Shown here piece by piece: positions 1 through 6,658 of a DNA stretch of 16,246 bases. Origin of the DNA: Bacillota bacterium. GTDB taxonomy: Bacteria; Bacillota; Clostridia; Christensenellales; SZUA-584. The notes under the pieces were generated by a model that worked only from the letters and a program-made list of their open reading frames with translations, did no database searches and was not told the origin of the DNA. Location: NCBI GenBank assembly GCA_023396555.1, contig JAEWWC010000095.1, positions 1 to 16,246 of the forward strand, written 5' to 3'. The stretch's first letter is position 1, and every line of letters begins with the position of its first letter. The position numbers and the translations under genes are program-made.

Positions 1-50
1 AATCAAAAGGAGTTTTTCTGTCCTGCCTCATCGCTATAAGCTTTACCGAA

Positions 51-73
51 CCCCGCGTCTAACGCGGGGTTTT
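51..73 (+). terminator. Intrinsic terminator of an upstream unit
   Basis: A perfect 7-bp GC stem (CCCCGCG 51-57 and CGCGGGG 63-69) with a 5-nt loop is followed by TTTT. It would end plus-strand transcription entering from the left of the window. I see no coding sequence in bases 1-50, so the unit it closes lies outside or is an RNA. Confidence 0.75.
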
Positions 74-80
74 CGTATAC

Positions 81-105
81 AAAAAACCTGCCTTGATAAG
101 GCAGG
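81..105 (-). terminator. Intrinsic terminator reading leftward
   Basis: Arms CCTGCCTT (87-94) and AAGGCAGG (98-105) form an 8-bp stem with a 3-nt loop. The run of six A at 81-86 becomes a U tract only on the minus strand, so this terminator stops leftward transcription. No minus-strand gene lies to its right before ileS, which makes its purpose unclear. Confidence 0.65.
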
Positions 106-324
106 TCGATATTAACACCATCAGCAACAGCCAATTATGTACACAACTTGCCTTTCGACTAAGACTCATTAAGTCTGTATCGTCAGATCATGTCTATTTA
201 GTTGAAGCGACAGAGCGCAGAACGCATCTTGCGCCGCATCCTATGTGAATAATATCACAATATTTTTAGAAAGGCAATCCTTTAATGCATGTTTATTTGC
301 ATAAGGCAGTACCTAAATTCTTTG
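106..324. other. Gene-free structured segment, possible small RNA
   Basis: No convincing open reading frame is present. The stretch contains small inverted repeats: AGACT/AGTCT around 162-176 and GCGCA/TGCGC at 215-234. It lies between a leftward terminator (81-105) and a possible minus-strand promoter (TTGACA read on minus at 384-379, then TTTAAG at 360-355, spacer 18). A small minus-strand RNA of about 270 nt is conceivable. Direct proof is lacking. Confidence 0.25.
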
Positions 325-354
325 TTGTATTTTTCCATATGGTTATGGTAATAT
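325..354 (+). promoter_or_regulatory. Candidate sigma-A promoter, extended -10
   Basis: TTGTAT (325-330), an 18-bp spacer and TAATAT (349-354), the latter preceded by TGG as in an extended -10 element. It would place a transcription start about 50 nt upstream of the first lipoprotein gene. The -35 is weak, so the extended -10 carries the call. Confidence 0.4.
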
Positions 355-412
355 CTTAAAATCACATTAGTTTGTGATTGTCAAACGCAAGAAAACTAAT
401 TGGAGGATAACC

Positions 413-1252
413 ATGAAGAAAATAGTGCCACTGCTGCTAGCCGTGCTGATGCTGTCCGTATTATTCGCGGGCTGCGGGCCTGCCCAGAATGCTGCCGACC
501 TGCTTCCTGCTGACGATAACGTGGCAGTTGAAGAATCTCCGGATACACCTGCCGATGAACCCGCTGATGAGCCTGCTGATGTTCCCGCGGACAATGGTGG
601 CGCTGTGTCCGGCGGTACTGCCTCGGAATCCTATACCGCATATATGGAAGCTAAAAACGCCGTCATCACAAAGCTCACTGACGGCTTGTCCAGCAATGCT
701 GATGCCGGCATGGCGGTGCTCTCATTTATGGGTGTTGCCATGATCGACCTGGCCATTCTTCCCGCTAGCTTCTTTGGCCTCGGTCAGGAATCGGTGCAGA
801 TGGGGCTTGCCATGCTGGGCGGCACCGACGTAAAGTACACTGAGAACGGCAACGCCTATTCTGTCACGTATACAGATGAAGAAGGCAAGAAATATGTATT
901 CTCCGGCACATACGATGCCGCGGCGGATGCGCTCGTCTGCACAGGCAGCACCGATGGTTCGGATGACATCTATTCCGAATACCACAAAACGTCGTTCGGT
1001 TATGTCGGTCAGTATTATTTCCTCAACGATGATGGTACCACCTCAGTTTACATGATCGCTGTGGATGGTGAGAACGGCACAATCGGTATTTCTTCGGATA
1101 TGGACAAGCCCGCGGCGCTCACCGGCAGCGAGGCTCCCGACTTCCCGAAGGCCTGCGCCGAGTGGTACAGCATCAACGGCACCACCATCACCGGCAAGAC
1201 TTCGGACGGCGCGGACCTGAATTTCGAGTACACGCCTACGGAAATTGAATAA
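413..1252 (+). CDS. Secreted lipoprotein of unknown function
   Basis: I do not recognise this 279-aa protein. The ATG at 413 is chosen because GGAGG (402-406) sits just upstream and because it begins a clean lipoprotein signal: two Lys, a hydrophobic core, and lipobox LFAGC with the acceptor Cys at residue 21. An in-frame ATG at 374 would put a charged stretch in front of the signal and lacks a ribosome binding site. Residues 38-61 form an acidic Pro/Asp/Glu linker with an ADEP/ADVP repeat, a typical spacer between membrane anchor and folded domain. Residues about 74-279 look like one extracellular domain, with a hydrophobic helix near 105-125 followed by Gly/Tyr/Thr-rich, probably beta-stranded sequence. 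It stands as a single-gene unit with its own terminator. It would be lipidated by Lgt, part of which is encoded at the right end of this window. Confidence 0.8.
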   Translation: MKKIVPLLLAVLMLSVLFAGCGPAQNAADLLPADDNVAVEESPDTPADEPADEPADVPADNGGAVSGGTASESYTAYMEAKNAVITKLTDGLSSNADAGMAVLSFMGVAMIDLAILPASFFGLGQESVQMGLAMLGGTDVKYTENGNAYSVTYTDEEGKKYVFSGTYDAAADALVCTGSTDGSDDIYSEYHKTSFGYVGQYYFLNDDGTTSVYMIAVDGENGTIGISSDMDKPAALTGSEAPDFPKACAEWYSINGTTITGKTSDGADLNFEYTPTEIE

Positions 1253-1278
1253 TAGGTTTAACATGCATGCATCGTCAA

Positions 1279-1307
1279 AAGCCCTTTCAAACTGGAAGGG
1301 CTTTTTT
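1279..1307 (+). terminator. Intrinsic terminator after first lipoprotein gene
   Basis: AAGCCCTT (1279-1286) pairs with AAGGGCTT (1296-1303), extended by a G-U and a C-G pair toward the loop, and the stem runs into six T (1302-1307). It separates the two lipoprotein genes transcriptionally. Confidence 0.85.
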
Positions 1308-1308
1308 A

Positions 1309-1338
1309 TTGACGCGATATCTGGAATTGTATTATTAT
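1309..1338 (+). promoter_or_regulatory. Candidate sigma-A promoter of second lipoprotein gene
   Basis: TTGACG (1309-1314), an 18-bp spacer and TATTAT (1333-1338). It directly follows the preceding terminator and leaves a 5' leader of about 50 nt before the TTG start at 1394. This supports separate expression of the two lipoprotein genes. Confidence 0.5.
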
Positions 1339-1393
1339 ATTTCCATATATATTGGGCTGGTGGTATTGGATACGTGTTTTGGAGGTAATACCT

Positions 1394-2650
1394 TTGAAGA
1401 GATGTGTTTTCCTTGCACTGGCTTTTGTTTTATTTGGTAGTATTATGACTGGCTGCACGCCGCATGATGCCGCCGTTCCTTCAGCGTCTGCTGCACCTTC
1501 CGTTATACCCGATCCCTCAGGTTCCCTTGGCTTGCCCGTACCTTCAGAACGGCCCGCCCAAATCGCTCTGCCTCAAACCCATGCCGAAAAGTATGTTATC
1601 GTTCAGGATTACGCGAACAACGAAACCAGTGCGACAGCCCTGGAGCCGTTTGCGAAAGCGCTGAACACGGAACTATCCTTGCAGGAAGGTGCGGATGACC
1701 GCCTCGCCCTGTCTGGTCCGGAACAATTCATACTAAATGCCGCCGTCCCCTTCGAGCAGGGTGCGCTGATCTGCGGACATATACTGGTTGACGGTGAAGA
1801 TTACACCGAACTTTACTATATCGAAAATGGCAGCATCATCTATCGCACCGAATACAGCGAATGCTGGAGTCTCAACTTCACACTGTTCAAAGACCATACC
1901 ATCGCTTACGGCACATCGATCGGCTGGGATAATGGCGTCATCATGCTGGACCATGTGACCGCAGAGTTCGCCGACGGGCAGACCGCAACCCAGATCTTTC
2001 CCAATATACCCTTCATATCAGAAAAAAGGGGCTGGGCGGATGGTATTGTGATTACAGATGGTTACATACTTGTAGCCGATGGCCAGACTTGGGTCAAGGA
2101 TGTCGAGTTTTACAGCGATGACGGGGCGCTATATGGTGACTGGCGTTCCGAGCTATTTGACTACACCGTGCCGGGCACCGTCATGCAAAATGTCTGGGCA
2201 GGCCAGCCCAACGAGATATGGACGGTTTACTCGTATGCACCAATGCGCAGTAACGATACCATAGTCACCCTGAATGATATTCTCGGCACAGACCCGCTCA
2301 GCGTCCGCGCAAACGGACATAAAGCGGAGCTTCATCCCTTCCTGCTCAGTGAACTCATCGGCCTTGAGGCTGTCTGGAGGAATAACAATAGCTACCGTTC
2401 GGCGGTGGAGGTGCAACTCGCCTCCGACATCGGCATACAGGGGTTGGAGGATACCGACGAGGTTTTCTGGGTCTCGCTGGACACGGATGATGGCAGCTGC
2501 CCGCCGGATTACGCGTCGCTCATCTCCTCAAGCCCGCCGGACAAAGCGGGCAATTACTGCCTGCTCATACATCATGACGGAAATGTTGCTTTAAAGCATG
2601 AGGCCATGTATTACGTACTGTTTTTCCGCATTACGCCGGTGCCAGTATGA
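1394..2650 (+). CDS. Secreted lipoprotein of unknown function (TTG start)
   Basis: A 418-aa protein that I cannot assign to a family. The start is set at TTG 1394 because GGAGG (1381-1385) lies 8 nt upstream and translation from there gives a textbook lipoprotein signal: KR, a hydrophobic core, and lipobox IMTGC with Cys21. The longer in-frame ATG at 1352 would add a Trp-rich extension overlapping the probable leader and has no ribosome binding site. Residues about 25-58 are a Pro/Ser/Ala-rich linker. The remainder is rich in Tyr, Asp, Gly and alternating hydrophobic residues and looks like an extracellular beta-rich fold, with Cys pairs possible (ICGH, ECW, SCPP, YCLL). No enzyme motif is evident. 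It has its own promoter and is not co-transcribed with the upstream lipoprotein gene, with which I see no similarity beyond the signal peptide. Confidence 0.8.
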   Translation: MKRCVFLALAFVLFGSIMTGCTPHDAAVPSASAAPSVIPDPSGSLGLPVPSERPAQIALPQTHAEKYVIVQDYANNETSATALEPFAKALNTELSLQEGADDRLALSGPEQFILNAAVPFEQGALICGHILVDGEDYTELYYIENGSIIYRTEYSECWSLNFTLFKDHTIAYGTSIGWDNGVIMLDHVTAEFADGQTATQIFPNIPFISEKRGWADGIVITDGYILVADGQTWVKDVEFYSDDGALYGDWRSELFDYTVPGTVMQNVWAGQPNEIWTVYSYAPMRSNDTIVTLNDILGTDPLSVRANGHKAELHPFLLSELIGLEAVWRNNNSYRSAVEVQLASDIGIQGLEDTDEVFWVSLDTDDGSCPPDYASLISSSPPDKAGNYCLLIHHDGNVALKHEAMYYVLFFRITPVPV

Positions 2651-2664
2651 CCGCCAGCCGGCGT
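2633..2664. other. Hairpin across the stop of the second lipoprotein gene
   Basis: ACGCCGG (2633-2639) and CCGGCGT (2658-2664) are perfect inverted arms around the stop codon. No T tract follows, so it may be a transcript end stabiliser or a coincidence rather than a normal terminator. I see no better terminator before the ileS promoter at 2733. Confidence 0.35.
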
Positions 2665-2732
2665 CGTACAGCGTAACATGAAAGCCTGACTTTTCGTGGA
2701 ACGGAAACACATTGCGATGCAAAAGCTTGTTC

Positions 2733-2761
2733 TTTACAAACTTATTTTTTGCGCTTATAAT
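2733..2761 (+). promoter_or_regulatory. Sigma-A promoter of the ileS T-box unit
   Basis: TTTACA (2733-2738), a 17-bp spacer and a consensus TATAAT (2756-2761). This predicts transcription starting near 2768, giving a leader of about 300 nt that contains the whole T-box structure before the ileS start codon. Confidence 0.8.
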
Positions 2762-2767
2762 AGGAAA

Positions 2768-3071
2768 ACGTAGATTTTGATGGCTTTGACGCAGGACACG
2801 GCGATTTGCGGCGCGCGGCGCAGCGAGCGGGGAGACGGTGCAAGCCCCGACCACAGCGGCAGATTCGTCATCACTTGCCAGCCTTCCGGCCCAAAAAGAG
2901 TATTGAGTAAGCCGGGACGTTTCGCGCCCGTTACAGCGCGCAAAAGATATGCCCACTCTTTGGGAGGGCATGCTTTGGGTGGTACCGTGGAAGACGTGCG
3001 TCTTTTGCCCCAGGCGGGCAGGGCGCTTTTTTATTTATAAGGCTTGTAAGAGCCCTAACAAGGAGAGAGAA
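2768..3071 (+). promoter_or_regulatory. T-box riboswitch leader (tRNA-Ile responsive)
   Basis: The conserved T-box element GGGTGGTACCGTGG lies at 2977-2990; its bulge UGGU (2980-2983) would pair with the ACCA end of uncharged tRNA, matching the discriminator A expected for tRNA-Ile. Upstream, AGCGAG then CGGGG-(loop with GGTGCAAG)-CCCCG at about 2823-2849 matches the distal part of T-box Stem I, including the AG-bulge side and apical loop. In the returning strand, ATC at 2870-2872 followed by A is the best specifier codon, fitting isoleucine; an ATT at 2863-2865 is the alternative. Further hairpins (CCGGC/GCCGG 2886-2915; ATGCCC/GGGCAT 2949-2971) fill the Stem II/III region. Family knowledge: uncharged tRNA stabilises the antiterminator and allows ileS read-through. 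The exact Stem I base pairing was not folded computationally. Confidence 0.92.
2998..3034 (+). terminator. T-box-controlled terminator of ileS
   Basis: GCGTCTT (2998-3004) plus GCCC (3007-3010) pair with GGGC (3016-3019) and AGGGCGC (3020-3026), using some G-U pairs and a UU bulge, followed by six T. It starts just after the T-box element, whose antiterminator fold would compete with it, as the mechanism requires. Confidence 0.8.
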
Positions 3072-6000
3072 ATGCTGTACAAACAGGTGGACAAAGACCT
3101 CAATTTCAGAGACAGAGAGCTTAAAGTTCTGGAGTTCTGGAAAGAGAACCGTATATTCGAGAAGACGACGGAGAAAAACAGCGGCAATAAGCCGTATACG
3201 TTTTACGACGGGCCGCCCACGGCCAACGGCAAGCCGCATATCGGCCATATACTGACGCGCTGCATTAAGGACCTGATTCCGCGCTACCGCACGATGCAGG
3301 GTTATGACGTGCTGCGCAAGGCCGGCTGGGACACGCACGGTCTGCCGGTGGAGCTGGAGGTCGAGAAGCTGCTGGGCCTGGACGGCAAGGAGCAGATCGA
3401 GCAGTACGGCGTGGAGCCGTTCATCGCGGAGTGCAAGAAGAGCGTCTGGAAGTATAAGGGCGAGTGGGAGCGCATGAGCGAGCGCGTCGGCTTCTGGGCG
3501 GACATGGAGCACCCGTATATCACCTACGAGAACAACTACATCGAGTCCGTCTGGTGGTCACTGAAGCAGATCCACGAGAAAGGGCTGCTCTACAAGGGAC
3601 ATAAGGTGGTCCCCTATTGTCCGCGCTGCGGAACGGCGCTGTCCTCCCACGAAGTGGCTCAAGGGTACAAGGACGTCGAGGAAGAATCGGTATTCGTCAA
3701 GTTCAAGGCGAAGGGCGAAGAAAACACCTACATACTCGCCTGGACGACGACGCCCTGGACGCTGCCGTCCAACGTCGCGCTATGCGTGCATCCGCGCCAG
3801 CAGTACGTGAAGGCGGAAATGGGCGGTGAATACTTCATCATGGCGGGCGCGCTGGTGGAAGCGGTGCTGGGCACGGACGCCAAGATCGTTGAGCAATATA
3901 CCGGCAAGGAGCTGGAGTACAAGGAGTACGAGCCGCTGTTCGATTTCGGTACGGCGGATAAAAAAGCCTATTACGTGACGGTGGACGACTACGTCACGCT
4001 GACGGACGGCACCGGCGTGGTGCACAACGCGCCCGCATTCGGTGAAGACGACGCGCGCGTGGGCCGTAATTACGACCTGCCCTTTGTGCAGATGGTGAAC
4101 GAACAGGGCCGGTTCAAGGGCGGCACGCCGTGGGACGGCGTATTCGTCAAAGACGCAGATCCCAAGATCATCGCGAACCTCAAGGAGCGCGGCTTGCTGC
4201 TGAACACGCAGAAATACGCGCACAGCTACCCGTTCTGCTGGCGCTGTGACACACCGCTGCTCTACTACGCCCGCAGCACGTGGTTCATCCGCATGACAGC
4301 CGTGCGTGACCTGCTGATGCAGAACAACCGTGCCGTGGGCTGGCTGCCGGACAACATCAAGGAAGGCCGCATGGGCAACTTCCTTGAGAACGTGATCGAC
4401 TGGGGCCTCTCGCGCGAGCGTTACTGGGGCACGCCGCTGCCCGTCTGGACGTGCGGCTGCGGCCACGTGCACGTCATCGGCTCCATTGCGGAGCTGCAGG
4501 AGTTGGGACATAACGTGCCCGCAGATATTGAGCTGCACAAGCCGTTCATCGACGTGGTCACATTGGACTGCCCCAAGTGCGGCGGGCAGATGAAGCGCGT
4601 CAGTGAGGTCATCGACTGCTGGTACGACTCGGGCGCAATGCCGTTCGCGCAGTGGCACTACCCCTTTGAAAACAAGGAAGAGTTTGAGCGTCGCTTCCCC
4701 GCCGACTTCATCAGCGAAGCGGTGGACCAGACGCGCGGCTGGTTCTATACGCTGCTCGCCATCGGCACGCTGGTGTTCGAGCGCAACCCGTTCGAGAACT
4801 GCATCGTGCTGGGCCACGTGCAGGACAAGGACGGCCAGAAGATGAGCAAGCACAAGGGCAATGTGGTGGACCCGTGGGCCGTGCTGGATAAGCAGGGCGC
4901 CGACGCGGTGCGCTGGTACTTCTACGTGGGCAGCGCACCGTGGCTGCCAAGCCGCTTCTACGACGACGCAGTGTCCGAGGCGCAGCGCAAGTTCATGGGC
5001 ACGCTGTGGAATACGTACGCGTTCTACATACTGTATGCCGATATCGACGACTTCGATCCGACAAGGCACACGCTGTCGCTCAATAACGTGATGGACAAAT
5101 GGATACTCTCGCGCCTGCATACGCTGGTGCAGACGGTGGGCCGTCATCTGGACAACTACCGCATCACCGAGCCCGCGCGCGAGCTGGATAAGTTCGTGGA
5201 CGATCTATCCAACTGGTATGTCCGCCGCTGTCGCAACCGCTTCTGGGCTTCCGGCATGGAGGAGGACAAGGCGGACGCATTCCTGACGCTGTACACCGTG
5301 CTGGAGACGCTGTGCCGCGTGGCCGCACCGTTCATCCCGTTCATGACGGAGACGATATACCAGAACCTTGTGCGCAGCGTGGACAAAAACGCACCCATCA
5401 GCGTACACCTCACCGACTTCCCCGTGGTCGACGAGTCGCTGATCGACAAGGCGCTGGAGGCGGGCATGGACACCGTGCTCAAGGTGGTAGTGCTGGGCCG
5501 CAGCGCGCGCAACACCGCCGTCATCAAGAACCGCCAGCCCATCGCCAACATGTACGTGGGCGGCGTGGATGACCCGGGCGACATGTTCACCGAGCTGATC
5601 GCGGGCGAACTGAACATCAAGAAGGTGTCGTTCGGCGCGGACGTCACCCAATACATCGCGTACAACATCAAGCCGCAGCTCAAAACGCTGGGGCCCAAAT
5701 ACGGCAAGCTGCTGAACGTTATCCGCGAACACCTCGCAGAGGGCGGCGACGGCATTGCCATCGTGAACGCAGTGCGCGGCGGTGGCACATACAGCTTCGG
5801 CGCCAACGGTACTGAAGTTGTGCTAACCGAGGAAGACCTGCTGATCGAACCCAAGCAGAAGGAAGGTTTCGTGGTGGAGAGCGACGGCGGCGTGAGCGCG
5901 ATTCTCGAAACCACGCTGACCGACGCGCTGATCGAAGAAGGCTATGTGCGCGAGCTGATCTCCAAGATACAGACGATGCGCAAGGAGGCCGGCTTCGAGG

Positions 6001-6182
6001 TGATGGACCATATTCGCTTCGCTCTCACGGACAACGACAAACTGGCCGGGGTGGTCTCGCGCAACGCCGGGGAGATCGGTTCCGAAGTGCTGGCCGACGA
6101 GATCGCCGACACCCTCTCGGGCTACGAGAAGGAATGGGACATTAACGGCGAGAAGGCCATGATGAGCGTGAAAAAGCTGTAG
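3072..6182 (+). CDS. ileS: Isoleucyl-tRNA synthetase, long IleS2 type
   Basis: Charges tRNA-Ile with isoleucine in the cytoplasm (ATP to AMP and pyrophosphate). The 1036-aa product has the class I signatures HIGH at residues 56-59, followed downstream by KMSKH at 590-594. It also has the CP1 editing domain, with WTTTPWT starting at residue 224 and later GTGVVHNAPAFGEDD. Cys pairs (CPRC 183-186, CWRC, CGC/CPKC) suggest zinc-binding knuckles. A C-terminal anticodon-binding region and a further C-terminal extension follow. Length and the His in KMSKH fit the longer IleS2/eukaryote-like clade (about 1030-1060 aa) rather than the roughly 920-940 aa B. subtilis and E. coli type. The ATG at 3072 is preceded by AGGAG (3061-3065); an in-frame ATG at 2949 lies inside the T-box and is rejected. 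The gene is a single unit controlled by the T-box and ended by its own terminator. Confidence 0.98.
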   Translation: MLYKQVDKDLNFRDRELKVLEFWKENRIFEKTTEKNSGNKPYTFYDGPPTANGKPHIGHILTRCIKDLIPRYRTMQGYDVLRKAGWDTHGLPVELEVEKLLGLDGKEQIEQYGVEPFIAECKKSVWKYKGEWERMSERVGFWADMEHPYITYENNYIESVWWSLKQIHEKGLLYKGHKVVPYCPRCGTALSSHEVAQGYKDVEEESVFVKFKAKGEENTYILAWTTTPWTLPSNVALCVHPRQQYVKAEMGGEYFIMAGALVEAVLGTDAKIVEQYTGKELEYKEYEPLFDFGTADKKAYYVTVDDYVTLTDGTGVVHNAPAFGEDDARVGRNYDLPFVQMVNEQGRFKGGTPWDGVFVKDADPKIIANLKERGLLLNTQKYAHSYPFCWRCDTPLLYYARSTWFIRMTAVRDLLMQNNRAVGWLPDNIKEGRMGNFLENVIDWGLSRERYWGTPLPVWTCGCGHVHVIGSIAELQELGHNVPADIELHKPFIDVVTLDCPKCGGQMKRVSEVIDCWYDSGAMPFAQWHYPFENKEEFERRFPADFISEAVDQTRGWFYTLLAIGTLVFERNPFENCIVLGHVQDKDGQKMSKHKGNVVDPWAVLDKQGADAVRWYFYVGSAPWLPSRFYDDAVSEAQRKFMGTLWNTYAFYILYADIDDFDPTRHTLSLNNVMDKWILSRLHTLVQTVGRHLDNYRITEPARELDKFVDDLSNWYVRRCRNRFWASGMEEDKADAFLTLYTVLETLCRVAAPFIPFMTETIYQNLVRSVDKNAPISVHLTDFPVVDESLIDKALEAGMDTVLKVVVLGRSARNTAVIKNRQPIANMYVGGVDDPGDMFTELIAGELNIKKVSFGADVTQYIAYNIKPQLKTLGPKYGKLLNVIREHLAEGGDGIAIVNAVRGGGTYSFGANGTEVVLTEEDLLIEPKQKEGFVVESDGGVSAILETTLTDALIEEGYVRELISKIQTMRKEAGFEVMDHIRFALTDNDKLAGVVSRNAGEIGSEVLADEIADTLSGYEKEWDINGEKAMMSVKKL

Positions 6183-6208
6183 AATCAAACGAATTGAACA
6201 ACATGAGC

Positions 6209-6246
6209 AAGGCCGATGCAGAAACGCATCGGCCTTTGTTTTTGTG
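6209..6246 (+). terminator. Intrinsic terminator of ileS
   Basis: A perfect 11-bp stem (6209-6219 with 6226-6236, core GGCCGATGC/GCATCGGCC), a 6-nt loop and a T-rich tail (TTTGTTTTTG). It lies 27 nt after the ileS stop. Confidence 0.93.
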
Positions 6247-6275
6247 TCATTCCGAGACTGTGAGGAATCCCCCCG
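6245..6275. repeat. Possible copy of a dispersed GTCATTC-type repeat
   Basis: GTCATTCCGAG followed by GAGGAATCC resembles short dispersed intergenic repeats that begin GTCATTCTGAG and end GAATC, seen in many bacterial genomes. ATTCC (6249-6253) and GGAAT (6264-6268) are inverted. Only one copy lies in the window, so the repeat nature cannot be shown here. Confidence 0.3.
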
Positions 6276-6382
6276 CTTAGTGAGCATACCCCTCTTTATT
6301 CTCCACTGTTGTCACGCAAGCGTTTGTCGCGAGGCGGAGGCGGCTGTTTTACCCCTTAGCTGCTCTCCCGCATCAACGAAAA

Positions 6383-6452
6383 AGCCGCGATTTTCAAAGT
6401 ATGTTTTATTGCTTTTCAGCGGCTGAAGGCGTAAAAATGTATTTTTATACAT
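6383..6452. other. AT-rich segment with two inverted repeats
   Basis: AGCCGC (6383-6388) and GCGGCT (6419-6424) are inverted arms with a long AT-rich loop; the preceding A run could make it a weak leftward terminator. ATGTAT-TTTT-ATACAT (6437-6452) is a perfect AT hairpin just before the DnaA-box cluster. No gene is visible between 6183 and 6658. Confidence 0.35.
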
Positions 6453-6478
6453 GCCATATTCGGTGGCTGGAAATACTG

Positions 6479-6592
6479 AGTTATCCACCATTCCCGGTGG
6501 ATAACTATCTTAAAGCAGTGGATAACCACATAGAAATGCCTCTCTCAGCTGTCAGTCAGGCTGTATCTGGAAAATTTTAAGTTTGTGGATAA
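6479..6592. promoter_or_regulatory. Cluster of four DnaA-box-like sites
   Basis: TTATCCACC (6481-6489) and its exact inverse GGTGGATAA (6496-6504) form an 11-bp-arm inverted repeat (6479-6506) with a 6-nt centre. AGTGGATAA (6517-6525) and TGTGGATAA (6584-6592) follow, the last being the perfect inverse of the consensus DnaA box TTATCCACA. Four sites within 112 bp, in a gap between two convergent 3' ends, are unlikely to regulate a promoter. They suggest a DnaA-binding cluster acting on replication control or DnaA titration. No dnaA, dnaN or gid gene is nearby, so an origin is not supported by context. Confidence 0.6.
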
Positions 6593-6615
6593 CCTCTCTT
6601 GACAACCCTTTTTGT

Positions 6616-6650
6616 ATAAAAAAAGAGCACACACTTACGCTCCTTTTTTG
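6616..6650 (-). terminator. Intrinsic terminator of the SpoIID-domain gene
   Basis: Read on the minus strand, an A-rich arm plus GAGC (6642-6639) pairs with GCTC (6628-6625) and continues into seven T. The stem is short in GC but extended by A-T pairs, and it lies directly after the minus-strand stop at 6659. Confidence 0.65.
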
Positions 6651-6658
6651 ACTTGACT

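Noticed and set aside
2949..3071. N-terminal extension of ileS from ATG 2949
   Set aside because: It lies across the T-box and its terminator and lacks a ribosome binding site; ATG 3072 has one and gives the normal N-terminus.
3780..5147. 455-aa open frame on the minus strand inside ileS
   Set aside because: It is a shadow of ileS: rich in Val, His, Arg and Ala as expected from reading a GC-rich gene backwards, with no domain signature, and ileS covers it completely.
6479..6592. Chromosomal replication origin
   Set aside because: DnaA boxes are present, but no dnaA, dnaN, rpmH or gid gene is near, so I call only a DnaA-box cluster.
6599..6620. TTGACA followed by TATAAA as a promoter
   Set aside because: Spacing is only about 10 bp, far below the needed 16-18 bp, and the site lies next to a terminator in a convergent gap.
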